Shown: piece after piece, positions 24,233-36,300 of the stretch
Numbering within the stretch: the first letter of the stretch is position 1
How the letters are laid out: the number at the start of each line of letters is the position of its first letter
NCBI GenBank assembly: GCA_910589415.1
Contig: OU342634.1
Location: 3,658,001-3,722,000 of the forward strand
From: Malachius bipustulatus
Taxonomy: Eukaryota; Arthropoda; Insecta; Coleoptera; Melyridae
Length of the DNA stretch: 64,000 nucleotides
Reading direction: 5' to 3'
Made by a program: the position numbers and the translations under genes
Notes under the pieces: model-generated
What the model saw: only the letters and a program-made list of their open reading frames with translations
What the model was told of the DNA's origin: nothing
Databases searched by the model: none

Positions 24233-24706
24233 TCGACTCGTGACGAATAATATTATTTTCACTATTTTACACGGAATTTAAATTTTGTTTGGTCAGCCCA
24301 AGAATGATTTTTGTGTTAGTTATTATAATGGGATCATGTAAGGATCCATATCCCTTGCGCATTCCTTCGGGCAAGCTATCCGGATCCTTAAGGGGGGTAA
24401 TGAGGTGATTCGAGATTCGCAGGTGTTCTCCAATCATCCTAACTTTTATTTTTGCATGAAGGGAGTGTGAAGTATGGGTGGTCCAGCCTGCTTTGGACAA
24501 GCTGAATATTTCCTGCGAGGTAGTGTCTTTTATTCTGTTTTAAAAAATTGTTCCTTTCCTTTACGTTTCACTGAAGGGAAGGCAGGCAGTCAGTCGAGGT
24601 ATTCGGTACTGAACGGATACGGGGAAGACCGGCTGAGAGAGCCTGGTTAGTAATATCTCCGGCCAGATTTTACCATTTGATTGTTATTACGGTGAGCCGT
24701 TATAGT
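24233..24706. other. Short region between pol and the right LTR
   Basis: About 470 bp with no convincing coding frame. It differs from the sequence beside the left LTR copy, so the two arms are not duplicates of each other. Confidence 0.35.
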
Positions 24707-25435
24707 TGAACTATTTCAACTATTAGTAATAAATTACCAGTAACTAGCTCTCGATTGATGTTTATAAGTGTTGTCAATAGCTTATTGTATTATAAATTGG
24801 TTGTTGTGCTTAATGAAAGAAGTGAATAAGTTATGTGAAATCGCTTTGTGCTACATAATCGAATTTCACCTTAACCACGCGGAGAAACCTTCGGATACTA
24901 CCCTTTGAATTGACGGTGCTAGTGGTGGAGTACCTACTAATGTTCTTCAACTGATCCAACCGCCAGCAGCATCCATACGTTCCTAGTGTGAATTAAATCT
25001 ATTTGCCGTCTCCCGACTTTCAGCGTAATCCTTCCAGCTTTAATTGGAGGTCAAGAATAGTAACTCTGTGAGTCTTGAATTAATAGTTCTACTGAGTGAG
25101 TTTTAAAGCATTTACCATTGATTTTCCTGCAAGAAGATTTCTATTTTATAAATATGTACTTTTAGAATAAGGTGATTATTGTTTCTTTCAGAGTCTTAGG
25201 GAGGTCGACCGCCTAATTGCACTCATTTTGTAATGTGTGAATTTCTATTAAACCTATAATATTTAATATTGGTTTATTTGTAAAAGAGGTTTATTGGTCT
25301 ATTCGTAAATTAATTCCATTTCAGATACCTCACATTATTTTAGTAGATGAGAGCACCGAACGATGTTTTAAAAGAACCTACGCCGCTTCTATAAATTTTT
25401 ATGTGTTTCAACTGGTTCAAGGCTCGGTAGGTAAT

Positions 25436-25466
<31 letters not shown>

Positions 25467-25683
25467 TAGAGTAAGGTCATCCAACAGATCACAATAATGA
25501 CCCAATATAGGATGACACAACTTAACATTACAACAATACAAAAACATCAGCCTCAAAACAACAGAAATGCTTGTATATAATAACAAGCAAAAATAACGTA
25601 AGCTAAACTAAACTAAACAAATAATAAACAACAAGGAAGCTAAAAACCAAAAAGAGGAAGCAAGTTCCCGAACGAATTCTCGG

Positions 25684-28570
25684 TCACGTACAAAGCCTCA
25701 AAAAATGTGCGGCCTTTCTTTTAAATGACAGAAATGAAGAAGAAGAAGAAGCAGACCCGGCAGAAGCAAGTTGAACCTCATTGAAATGCCTGACACATCT
25801 TATCAAAGGTGAGTTCAAATAAAAATTTGTACTACACGATGTCAGATCAGCATACAGCATGTGTCTCTGACGTAAGGAATATGGAGAACAATTAAAATTT
25901 AAAAAGCTCAAGCACTCTTCACAGTCCACCATACTATATATTAATTTATAAATGAAGCAAACGCCACTTAAGGACCGCCTCAAGGACAACGAATCTACTC
26001 TGTAAAAAGATAAGTTCTGATCAAAAGGAGCCTCTGTTTTTATGGTACCTAAAATTCAGGTTCCTAATCAGTTTTCTCTGAACCCTCTCCATCTGCTGTA
26101 CGTATCTATCATACATTGGACTCCAGACCGCCGAGGCGTACTCCAAACGAGATCTCACTACCGAGAAGTACACGGCAATAACCGATTCTGATCTCCTGAA
26201 CTCTCTCGTCGACCTCAACACAAAACCTAACATTTTATAGGCTTCCCGAACCACACCACAAATATGAGACTCAAACGTAAGTCTAGAGTCAAGTAGCACA
26301 CCCAGATCTCTCACCTCATTTGCAATAGACAGATTGTGTCCAGAAAGAGACAAATTATGACAAGGTGGGTCCCTCTTACGTGAGAAGGTTATTTGCTTGC
26401 ATTTCAGAGGATTAAGTTTAAGTCTGTTCACACAGCAATAGGCATCCAATCGTTCAAGGTCGCTCTGAAAAAGTCTAAAGTGAGTCTCGTCCGACACCTC
26501 CATATATATTTTCATATCATCAGCATAAAGCTTGAAATTAGCTGATTTGAAGCACTGTTCGATGTCATTTATGTACAGAGAGAACAGAAGGGGACCGAGA
26601 TGAGAACCCTGGGGGACCCCTGACGTCACAGCCACGGTAGGGGATCGAGCACAATTCAATTCAACAAACTGTTCCCTTCCACTTAAGTACGATGCAAGTA
26701 ATGTCAAAAGATTACCATGTACTCCAAGGGTTTCAAGCTTAGTTAAAAGGGTCAAATGGTGAACCCTATCGAACGCTTTAGAAAAATCCGTGTATACCGC
26801 ACACACGGATCCACCCCGTTCCATTGTGTCGTAGGTACTCTGCACGAATGGCATAATGTTGGTAACAATTGATCTACCGGGAAAGAAGCCATGTTGATCC
26901 CTTGAAATAATATTTTTTACATCAAAGAACAGAACCATAGTTAGAATACTCTCAAATATTTTTCCAAAATGAGACAAGAGAGAAATTGGGCGATAATTTT
27001 GAACATCACTTTTATCTCCAGATTTGAACACCGGGACAACCTGAGCGATCTTCCATTTTAAAGGGAAAACACCCTGCTTTAAAGCGACATTATAGAGCAG
27101 CAGCAAAGGGGTGATGATCGAATTCGCACAAGATCTGATGAAAAACGCAGGGATCCCGTCAGGGCCAGGGCCCTTGCTCATATCGAGTTTCCCAATGGCG
27201 GCCTCAACCCAACCTCTCTCCACAGACGGCAAAACGATACTTGACAGAGATTGTGACTTGCTAATCAAAACCGGTAGATCCGCTCTTTCATAGACAGAAC
27301 TAAAATATTTGGAAAAAATACCACTAATAGCCGGACCGTCGCTAGCCACCTCGCCGTTATAGTGCATAGTTGAGGGATATTTTGTTGACCGCCGTCTGCC
27401 AGATATAAAGGACCAAAACCTTTTTACGTTGTCCCTAAGTCCGTCCTCCGAGGCGCAAATGTATGCCCTATAATCACCCTCGAGGGAGGCTTTTACCCTC
27501 CTACGTAGCTGCGAGAAGTCAGAATAATCCATCTCCCTTCTAAACTTCTTCCATTTCCTATGAATCTTATTCTTTTCCCTAATCAACTTAATCGTGCCAG
27601 CCGAGAACCATCTAGGGAACTTGCCTCGATTACAAACAACACTAGGAATGTGCTCATCAATTAATTCGTTTAATACAATATACAACAAATTCACACATTC
27701 ATTCACATTTTTATCCAAAAAAAGTGATCGCCAATCGTAGGAGCTCAATTTTTGATTTATCTGGTAATAATCTCCTTTCTTAAAGTTGAATCTTTTAAAT
27801 GGCCTATTGTTTAAACACTTAGTGATCGAAACCTTTACACAAATATCCAGGGCCATATGATGCCCATCCTCGCTCACCATAGGCGCATCACAATGAGTGA
27901 CCCTCATACTGAGCGTAGGCGACATTACTAAATCTAGCACCCTACCACGTACATTTTTAATTTGGTTAAACTGATGAAGGTCAAGAATTGAGAATGTATT
28001 TATAAAAGTATCATTCATCAAGTTAGAAGGAAACATAGGTAGGCAGCCCACGTCTGGAGCAGAATACTCCCAATTTATGGTACTCAGATTATAATCCCCA
28101 ACTATGACACACTGATTTTTATTATTCAAAATAACTTGTTCAAGTTTAGATAAATGCTCACTCAGACAATTGTCAGTTGCATATGGGGGTACATACACAC
28201 AACAGATTAAAAGTTTAGAGCTTACCCCATCGCCGACTGCCACCCACACCTCCTCAACAATCCCTGCACAAGACCATTTTTCTATAGAGGCACTTAATGA
28301 GTCCCTAACCGCGATAAGCACACCACCACCGTCACTCTTCCCGGTCAAAACTCGATCGCGATCAATTCTAAACACATTATAATTAGCCGGAAACAACTCA
28401 TCATCACCAATTCCATCCTGCAACCAGGTCTCAACAAGACATACCACATCATATTCAGCAGCACAAACTTCCCTGTAAAAATCACCAGTCTTACTCCGAA
28501 GACCTCGAACATTTTGAAAATAGAAGCTTAGGTCTCCGAAGTCAGCCACAACTTTCCACAAATGGTACAA
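25684..28570 (-). pseudogene. LINE ORF2: endonuclease and reverse transcriptase, one frameshift
   Basis: The main frame (28570 to 26021) has an APE-type endonuclease at its N terminus: FQNVRGLRSKTGDF, CLVETWLQDG (Glu), VGDYNLSTINW (Asp/Asn), and SEDGHHMAL (His). Reverse transcriptase follows: KGPGPDGIPAFFIRSC, NYRPISLLS, TDFSKAFDRVHH, SGVPQGSHLGPLLF and KLYADDMKIYME, with the catalytic Asp pair near residue 678. The frame stops at 26021, but the usual C-terminal region (LRRSLSGVCFIYKLI to CVRHFNEVQLAS) continues in another frame from about 26035 to 25684. A one-base change in the AAAAA run near 26036 explains it. There is no ATG at 28570 (TTG there), and ORF1 ends only 25 bp upstream, so ORF2 may use reinitiation. 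Only one defect separates it from an intact ORF2. Confidence 0.85.
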
Positions 28571-28594
28571 CTCGTATTAGAATTTAATCAACCC

Positions 28595-29569
28595 TTAAGA
28601 AGATAACGAAGAGGAAAGCTTCAGCAGAATCTCCTCACTGGTAACTGCAATGGTCCTAGCCGCTTCATTTTTCTTGATCAAAATCCGGCAATTGGACACC
28701 CAACAATATTTGAAATTTCGATCCTTACAAAACTGTCTCGACTGCCTGAACAAAATCTTGTAGTAGGGTGAAAGATGTTCGTTGATGAAGACACGCTTTG
28801 GAGAACCCTCAAATTGTAACATTGATGTATTCAGATCTTTTTTCTTTTTGGCAGCCCCGATCATTTTATCTCTCTTAGCCTTCGTTGTAAGCCTAACAAT
28901 GATGTTCCTGTTAACTTTCCTATTGGGCATTCCATCTGACGTCGCAGGGGATTCCCTGAAAGTCGCAACTCTGTGACACGAGTCGATATCATCATCGTGA
29001 AGGTCCACATCCAATGCCGTAGCTATCGACTTTACAACTGCCACAACATTTTCGCTCCTGGATTCAGGATAGCCAACAATCTCGATGTTATTAGCACGGG
29101 ACTGCTGCTGCAAGTATTCGACTTGCGTACGAAGCTCAGCACATTCTTTTTTAATTGTCGTAATTTCACCTTTTAGGGCAGCTACAGTCTTTACCGCATC
29201 GGCAAATTCCCTCATCTTCCCCGCGAAATCGTCGATTTTATCTCCATAAAAATTCAAAGACTCATCAATTCCACGCTGCATCCGCTCCATACGTTCTATC
29301 AGTTCATTATTAATAGATGAGGATGACAACAACGTTGATCCCGAGCAAGGGACACTGTCCGCCGAAGATCGCCTTGGTGACTTCACAGACCTGCATTCTT
29401 TGCATTGCCATACTACTCCGCTGGCAGCCGCTGATACGATACCGGCAACAATCTCCGGCTTAAGGCCTGCACACTTTGCATGAAAAATACGACCGCATCT
29501 ACCTCCACATTTAATACCTGGATTACTTCTTGATATTATTGACGTACACGATCCACAGCTATCAGGCAT
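28595..29569 (-). CDS. LINE ORF1 with PHD-type zinc finger and coiled coil
   Basis: A 324-residue open frame with an ATG at 29569. Residues 5-59 form a PHD-like finger: Cys5, Cys8, Cys21, Cys25, His30, Cys33, Cys56, Cys59. A heptad-rich segment follows (about 85-155: IERMERMQRGIDESLNFY..., KKECAELRTQVEYLQQQ). The C-terminal half (RANNIEIVGYPESRSENV, DVDLHDDDIDSCHRV, KRVFINEHLSPYYKILF) is the RRM/CTD-like region found in ORF1 of CR1- and L1-like elements. Its role in the family is to bind the element RNA and assemble the retrotransposition particle. It is intact here. Confidence 0.85.
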   Translation of the reverse strand: MPDSCGSCTSIISRSNPGIKCGGRCGRIFHAKCAGLKPEIVAGIVSAAASGVVWQCKECRSVKSPRRSSADSVPCSGSTLLSSSSINNELIERMERMQRGIDESLNFYGDKIDDFAGKMREFADAVKTVAALKGEITTIKKECAELRTQVEYLQQQSRANNIEIVGYPESRSENVVAVVKSIATALDVDLHDDDIDSCHRVATFRESPATSDGMPNRKVNRNIIVRLTTKAKRDKMIGAAKKKKDLNTSMLQFEGSPKRVFINEHLSPYYKILFRQSRQFCKDRNFKYCWVSNCRILIKKNEAARTIAVTSEEILLKLSSSLSS

Positions 29570-30129
29570 GATAACAAGGCAAAGATAACCGCCGGATTCC
29601 TATAAACTACTATTAACCACTTTCAGGAAAAACAGTCTAAAAACAGCTGCTAGACACTTAAAGGAAGCAATCAATCGCAAACTATTGTAGATCAATGCCC
29701 ATATCACAACCACAACTCAGTTTAAAATTTAAAAAAGCACATTGAATCAGCAAAAAACACAATCCATACAGAGCATAAAACAAACACAACTGTTTAATTC
29801 GAGACTGAATTCATGAATGAATGTATTCATGAATTCATGAATACACCCGGAGACTTTGCTCCACTCGTTTCACCACAGAGAGTTATTTAAACTCCTAACT
29901 TAGCTTTTTCTTTATTAGTTGGTCTTTAGTGGATTTGACATTCGAGATCGCCACGGTGTATGCCAGTGGTCAGATCCGGCTCCACGGCTTCCTTTCAAAA
30001 ACTTTAGTTCCGCTCGGCTAAAATCAATTTGACTAGTTAACAGGGGTGTCGTAAAATTTTACAAGCTAACAAGGGAGTTCTCTCTCTCCCCCTGTTACAT
30101 TGCCGTTCATTACGGGCCACGGTGTTACA

Positions 30130-30299
30130 CTATCTGGGAAAGGCTGTGTATACAAAGAAGTTCATAAAAACCGTCTAACCGTGTAAGATCTTTATTTTTC
30201 GTTCGATTAGAAAAATTCAAATGCCATATTCAATGGCTCAAAGGATTGGCCTTTTATGATCCTGTTTCTATTAATCAGTACTTCACTACCAATATGATG
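30130..30299. other. Short spacer beside the LTR element
   Basis: Begins with the second CTAT of the target duplication (30130-30133). No gene seen. Confidence 0.4.
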
Positions 30300-30312
30300 T
30301 ATGTTTTCTTAC

Positions 30313-31045
30313 CTCTTCGCCCAACTCATTTCGGACCATCATCATCTCATCATTAAATGACGTGTCTAAGTTTTCGGGATCTTCGACGCACTCCGCTATA
30401 ACGACCACTGATCCGAAGGTATCGTTAAAGTTATCTTCAAGTGAATTTTCAAACCAGTCATCATAGGAGTTTGTACTTGCCAATATTTTCTTGACTTGCA
30501 CCTGCAACAATAAGCATTCATTTACACATTGGAACTGCATAACTTGATTTTAGTAAGCATCGACTATCGACTAGAATCATGTATAATAATTACTAAAATT
30601 TCAATTATTGGTACTTTTTTAATATATTATGTAGGTATAACATAATTATTACCTGCTGTACAGTCGGAGTCAAACTGACTTGGTAATCCTTCCAGACTTA
30701 TCTGGATGTAGCTTTCAAGCTTCCTTTCATAGTCCTTTAGCTCCATTATCTCCGCTGCACCGCCGCCAGTTTTAAAAATTTGTTGCCTATTTTTGGCAAC
30801 TGTCGTTTTCATGTTGTGTTTTATCGCCTCATATTTGGATTTTAACACTGCTGCTGACCTGTCGCTCCCGGCCAACGCCGCAAAATCTTTCGCAACGTTA
30901 CCCCATGTTTCGTTCTTCTCTCTCCATGTCACGGAGTCTGTCTTATTATTTTCAATTATTTTTATAATTATGTCCAATGACAACATCAACTAGTGTCCTA
31001 GCTTCCAGCTCTGTGAAATTTTTGGATCGGATTCTTTTTTTACTT
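30313..31045 (-). pseudogene. Zeste/Myb-SANT-like DNA-binding gene remnant
   Basis: Minus strand. The first part reads RSKNFTELEARTLVDVV, then, after a one-base frame change near 30970, KIIENNKTDSVTWREKNETWGNVAKDFAAL..., ending in VLKSKYEAIKHNMKT and KTGGGAAEI. This is the Myb/SANT-like domain of the zeste-related type common in insects and in Harbinger-associated proteins. An acidic LPSQFDSD segment follows. A good donor (CAG-GTAATA) ends it at 30653, and a good acceptor at 30502 starts an acidic segment (NSYDDWFENSLEDN) ending at a GAG-GTAAGA donor at 30313. The phases of the two exons do not match as they stand, and later exons would fall in the LTR element. It is probably dead. Confidence 0.55.
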
Positions 31046-32001
31046 ACCTACTAATGAATCCTAAAAATGTGGAAGGTACTAATTAAACAAAACTCATGAA
31101 AATCCCTTTGTTCTATGTTTTGTAGTATTTTATGTGGGTATTTCCTGCGGTACAGCTCCGAGTAATTATTTGGATGACGGGGGGGGGGGGGGGGGGGGGC
31201 AGTCTCCAGAGATGGACTTGATAGTGTGTGTTTTATATGTAACCTGTTTTTGCCAATATCTCGCTAATTATCAATTTGCACAGACTTTCAATAGTACCAT
31301 GAGACTCCCAGGGACCCATATACCTAAGTATCCGAATATAAGACCCGTCATCCGACTAATGACCCAGCTGTACTCCACTTTTTGCATTGTGGTAATAATA
31401 CAAATTAGAAAAACAATTATTTTTGTTGTAGGTACACAAACAAACATAATATTATATATTTACCTTATTTTCAGACATGACTGCTCAATAGAACTAGAAT
31501 ACCTACTACTTAATTATTATTATATTATGAATCACTGACATGTTTGCAACTCACGTTCAAAAAAATAAATAACAAATAAAATTAAAAGAAAAGAAAGCTT
31601 CAAAAGTTTCAAGTTTCACGGATCAAGCACAAGCACGATAACGATAATGTGATGGTGGTTGGCGATGTGAATGGTGAATGTAAAGGTTTTTAGGTTATAA
31701 TAATTATAACATTAGTGGGGTCATTATACAATCTATAAGTGGGGTGAACTTTTTTTTTAGCTCTTCTTCTTTTTTAAACGTCTAAATTGTGGGAAAAGTG
31801 GGAATTTTAGTGGGACACATAGTTAACTGGCTTTTAACTAAAAGTATGATTGAAAAGCTTAAAAAGACGCGTTTGCTTACAAGACACTTTTTAAGTGATG
31901 GCTTGTAAGTTTAAGTGCCTTTTACTTGAAAGTAACTTTATAAGGGAGTAAAAAGATCGGCCCTAACAGACATAAACTACATTTGTACACTTGATTTAAT
32001 T
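31046..32001. other. Gene-poor region containing a 21-G run
   Basis: No coding frame I can support. At 31179-31199 there is an uninterrupted run of 21 G on the plus strand, extreme for this AT-rich DNA. Elsewhere simple AT-rich sequence. Confidence 0.5.
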
Positions 32002-32510
32002 TTATGAAAAAGTATACCTACTTGGAACAATGAGTAGCAATCGGTAGAAATTTAATTTTTCCCGCCTACTGTTTCTGGTTTGGAGATATTTAATTGTTTT
32101 CCTTTGCTTTTCTATTGTTTTTGTGGCAATACTCCACATTAATTTTGCCTTATTTAGATCCGCAAGATCCCGAGAATCGCAATCCCCGAAGGTCACAGGT
32201 GTTCGCTTCCTTTTATTGCTGTTTGGTAATGCCAATGTAGTGCTGGTTTCTACTACATACTTCTACTGGTAATGTTAATGAAGTACTGGCTTCTACTTCT
32301 ACATCGGCGGTTTCATCCATAGATTTAAAACTGTCCGTAGATTCACACACTGCTGGATTACTACAATCAAATTGATATAAAAAGTTGATCCTAACCAAGG
32401 GGTAAGTATAGTAAAACTAATAAACCTTGGGATACTTACCTAGCTGGAGAGCCAGATTCAGTATTTGAATCTTCACATTCTGAAATCCTTGTACTTCGTG
32501 GTTAAAAACT
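32002..32510 (-). pseudogene. THAP-protein-like internal exons, fragment
   Basis: Minus strand. The stretch at 32235-32002 reads ALPNSNKRKRTPVTFGDC and then a helical, basic segment (KTIEKQRKTIKYLQTRNSRR) of the type that follows THAP domains in P-like transposases and THAP proteins. An upstream piece (32398-32250: DSFKSMDETADVEVEAST) is in another frame, joined near 32250. Further upstream SECEDSNTESGSPAR ends at a very good donor (GTAAGT at about 32442). The THAP domain itself is not found here. The fragment lies outside the P-like element described below, and I cannot tell whether it is part of a related copy or of a host gene. Confidence 0.4.
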
Positions 32511-32753
32511 ATTTCTCTAATTGGGGACAATCAACAATAATTTCAGAACTGTTATAGCAGCTATAATCACTATTATGAGAACATTAATTTACCGCAATTT
32601 GAATTACGTTGAAATAACTTGAACTGTAATGCAACTATGCCAGATTCGTCCCCCGATCAGCTGATTTCGGATCTATCTTTCTCTCTCTTTGGTTGGAGTC
32701 AATTGTAAGCTAGCTCGCGTCATCCATTTGCATTTATAGATCAATGAGTGGGG
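32511..32753. other. Spacer to the left of the P-like element
   Basis: No gene seen. The left flank of the P-like terminal repeat ends ...gagtgggg, which does not match the right flank. Confidence 0.3.
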
Positions 32754-32782
32754 TCAATACCACCTAAAAACAAGGCCTGAGC
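32754..32782 (+). repeat. Terminal inverted repeat, P-like element (left)
   Basis: 29 bp, begins TCAATACCACC and contains AAGGCCTGAGC; matches 37902-37930 exactly in reverse. Confidence 0.8.
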
Positions 32783-33370
32783 GCGCAACATGTGACGTCA
32801 CCAGTAGTGGTCCCACTCAATCGCCTCGTCCCACCGCCGACTGTAAACATTGCACTGTTACTGTTGTACGCTGAGACAATGAAAGAGAGCATTGCCTAAT
32901 GTCTAAGGTTGTACATACTGTGGTTGTACATTTCTACTGTAGGGTAAAAATGTGGATAGATTTGTTTAAAAAATAACTCAATAATGACAAAATGACGTAT
33001 TCTATCACTGTTGATTGTAAATGTCAATCAATAACAACAGTCAACTATCAATATAGTCCATTTTGAACTTTGAATTTCTAACTAAAAAAATCAGATGACT
33101 GATACTATTCTTATTCTTATATTTTATCAAAATGACATATCAAGAATTTAGCTACTACTTTTACGGGAAGGTAAATAAATATGTACTTACCTTAGGCAAC
33201 AAACTCATCTACTTATTAATAATCAGAACACAGATCTCATACAACTAGGTAAGCCAAGCATAATAGATAAATTATGGCAAAGATAAGAAAATAAAAGGAA
33301 ATATTATAGTTTTCAAGAAAATTTATTTAATTTTCTGCTGATGTTTTTATAATTATTAATACATTCATTA

Positions 33371-36300
33371 TTATTTTTTTGTATAATTATTCAACAATAT
33401 GTTAACACTTGATTTTATAATAATATTTAAAATTTTATTTTGAGAGTGTCCATTAGGACATGCATGTCCTTGGAATACAAATTCATCAGACAAATTTTCA
33501 GCGATAATCTTAGAAGCTATATTTCTTTGATTGGTCTGTTGGAGAAAATATTTTTCATATTCAATAGATACGAGTTTAGTAACTACTTCATAAGAGAGTG
33601 TTACACAATGGATCGCATCCTCTGTCGGATAGCATAAACCACCACGATTATTGGCTGTGATTAGATTTGAATTATTATCACTAGGACTGATATCTGTCGC
33701 AGCTACAAAAACTTTACAATATTCACATTTCAAATGTTTGATTACACTATACCCACAGTAACCTGCTATGTAAGTAATTATCGGTAATATGTCATCTGAA
33801 ATAAAACCATCTTCGCCAATAAAAATATCATTCAATTCTCGAGGTATTTCCACAAAATGATCATTAATGTCAGTGTTATTAATAATGTCTGATATCGATT
33901 TCATATCAAGTGAAATGCGCCCAAACTTTGCAGAAGCAATAATGCTAGGAATTGTGTTTTGCATGCGTAATTTAGTTTCAATTTCAAACAACTGCCTGAC
34001 AGATATATGGTACTGACCCCCAGCTCGTTGCCTGTACTGTCCGAACCGATCTTCTAATTTGTCGGTCTGCATTTTTCCACATAAAAAGAAGTTAAACCCC
34101 TTATTATTAAGACAATAATTACTTATTTTGACGAGACCTTCAGTACTTAATTTTAGAGCAAGATGAGTCTCTTTGGTTAGTTTACCAGAAGAGTTAATGA
34201 CCTCCCACTCATCAAGCCATTTAAAAAAAAAACATTAAAAAATTCAAATATACAGGGTGTCCCATAATATGTGGGCAATCTCCCGGATTTGGGTAAATTT
34301 CGTAAAAATAAATGAAAAAATAGCTATAAAATTAATTCCTCAGAGACACCCCTACAAAGATATTAGCTGTTGAAGTTGAGGGTTGAAAATCAATTTTTTG
34401 CAATAACTTTTTTATTTCTTGACCGATTTTGATAATTTTTGGTTTTATTTTGTATTATTTTGGACTGTTTAGAATAGTGTTTCATAATCTTTGATAGCTC
34501 ATACATAGACCTCGGGATGGCATAACCCCCTCATTCACTTGAAAGAAAACAATAAAAATAATAATTTTACAGTTTTTTAAGGTTAATTTTCTTTTTATTT
34601 GACATTTTTTACATAAAAAATATATATTTATTTATTTCGATAGAGCGAACCGTTATCGAGATAAACGTCCTTCTAATAGGTGATGCGTCGCAGGAACTTT
34701 CTAAATTTCAAGTAAATTTTCACAAGATGGCTGACCTATGACAGTAAATTGAGCAGGAAACAAAACAATAACTTAATTAAATACACGTCAGTGTCAAAAG
34801 ATTTCATTTCATGCAGATTCAATTCTAACTGATTTTCTGCGTATTCAGCGTTTTTGTAACTCATTTTAAAATCAGTTAGAATTGACTCTGCATGAAATAA
34901 AATCTTTGACACTATTTGACGTGTATTTAATTAAGTTATTGTTTTGTTTCCTGCTCAATTTACTGTCAAAGGTCAGCCATCTTGTTAAAATTTACTTGAA
35001 ATTTGAAAAGTTCCTGCGACGCATCACCTATTAGAAGGACGTTTATCTCGATAACGGTTCGCTCTATCGAACTAAATAAATATACATTTTTTATGTAAAA
35101 AATGTCAAATAAAAAGAAAATTAACCTTAAAAAACTGTAAAATTATTATTTTTATTGTTTTCTTTCAAGTGAATGAGGGGGTTATGCCATCCCGAGGTCT
35201 ATGTATGAGCTATCAAAGATTATGAAACACTATTCTAAACAGTCCAAAATAATACAAAATAAAACCAAAAATTATCAAAATCGGTCAAGAAATAAAAAAG
35301 TTATTGCAAAAAATTGATTTTCAACCCTCAACTTCAACAGCTAATATCTTTGTAGGGGTGTCTCTGAGGAATTAATTTTATAGCTATTTTTTCATTTATT
35401 TTTACGAAATATACCCAAATCCGGGAGATTGCCCACATATTATGGGACACCCTGTATATGCATCGAATCTTTTGTAAGAGGCTCTTGAAAACGATTTCGC
35501 AGGCGCTGCCCTTTCAAAAGAGTCTTAACATTCACTATATCCCACCATCTACAAATTATTTCAAGATAATCAGCAGTTTCCTGCCAATTATCGAAACCTT
35601 TTTTTTTGGACCCAACTCTCTCAAAGCACTCACGATGCCATGATTAAAAATCTGCAAAACATATTTGACATTTTGCCGTTCAATTGAAGTGGGTGAAAGA
35701 GCTTTTAATGATAAGGTGTACCCATATTTGAGGAGGTTGTCTTTTTCCATAGCATGCATTTGCTTGATTGAATTTAATGAAGCAGTATTATTAATTTTAT
35801 GTCTACCTTCAAAATCTGGATATATCATGCATTGATTTGACTTCATGTTGAGCCAATTATTGCGAATATTTTTTTAAATATGAACTGTATCAATTAAAAA
35901 AAAACAGCACTTTGCTAGAGTCTTTTGGAAGTCGATATGTATTCGAAATTTGAGGTGGGTCTGCAAAGAAAGAAACGGCTTTTCTATTGATCGCGTTATT
36001 ATCTGATATAACAGCTAACACATCAAACCCAATATCTTCTAAGCCTATAATTATAGGCTTTAAAATTTTAAATAACATTTCTGCATTCAAAGTTTTTACT
36101 GGCAGTATGTGAACAACATCTTTGTAGGATGACAAAACACTCTGTATCATAAATACATGTGCGCTAGTTGCACACTGATCATCATTAAATGCTTTGCCTA
36201 CTATATTACCACTTTTATAATCCATGCGTGGTTTTAAGTGAATTTCGTCCATCATCAAAACAACTGTACGGTCTTTGTCAGTTAAAAAACTACACTTTGA

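Larger units (their letters stand above)
25436..29839 (-). mobile_element. Two-ORF LINE (PHD-ORF1, endonuclease/RT ORF2), near full length
   Basis: A 4.4-kb non-LTR retrotransposon in minus orientation. Its 3' end is a (TAAA)n tail at 25436-25469 and its 5' end is near 29839. The empty site is known from the left LTR copy, and AAT flanks both sides, a short target duplication. The 5' UTR (29570-29839) is ~270 bp. A PHD-type ORF1 plus an APE-like endonuclease ORF2 and a simple-repeat tail place it near CR1/Jockey-like LINEs. The clade is inference. Confidence 0.85.
20012..30129. mobile_element. Composite Ty3/gypsy-related element with inverted LTRs and CTAT target duplication
   Basis: The outer ends are TGTAACACCGTGGCCC... 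at 20012 and its reverse complement ending ...GGTGTTACA at 30129. CTAT stands on both sides (20008-20011, 30130-30133). The repeated ~1-kb terminal sequences read TG...CA in LTR fashion but face opposite ways, so both outward ends are the same LTR end. Between them are a minus-strand arm (21022-~22237) with unrecognised coding sequence and a plus-strand arm (~22238-24706) with the 3' part of pol. A 4.4-kb LINE occupies the right LTR. A normal provirus would have direct LTRs. The arrangement suggests insertion of an inverted molecule or an internal rearrangement. Confidence 0.6.
24707..30129 (+). repeat. LTR-like repeat, right copy, split by a LINE
   Basis: The repeat runs TGAACTATTTC... from 24707 to 25435 and resumes at 29843, ending ...GGTGTTACA at 30129; about 1,016 bp when the LINE is ignored. 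The uninterrupted left copy shows GGTAATACACCC at the insertion point, which fixes the LINE boundaries. Confidence 0.75.

Noticed and set aside
20012..30129. Polinton/Maverick with long TIRs
   Set aside because: The integrase is accompanied by RNase H and an RT connection as in Ty3/gypsy, no DNA polymerase B, ATPase or capsid genes are seen, and the ends read TG...CA with a 4-bp rather than 6-bp duplication.
31134..31538. Plus-strand 134-codon frame across the G run
   Set aside because: The frame depends on poly-Gly from the homopolymer and has no recognisable domain or start context.
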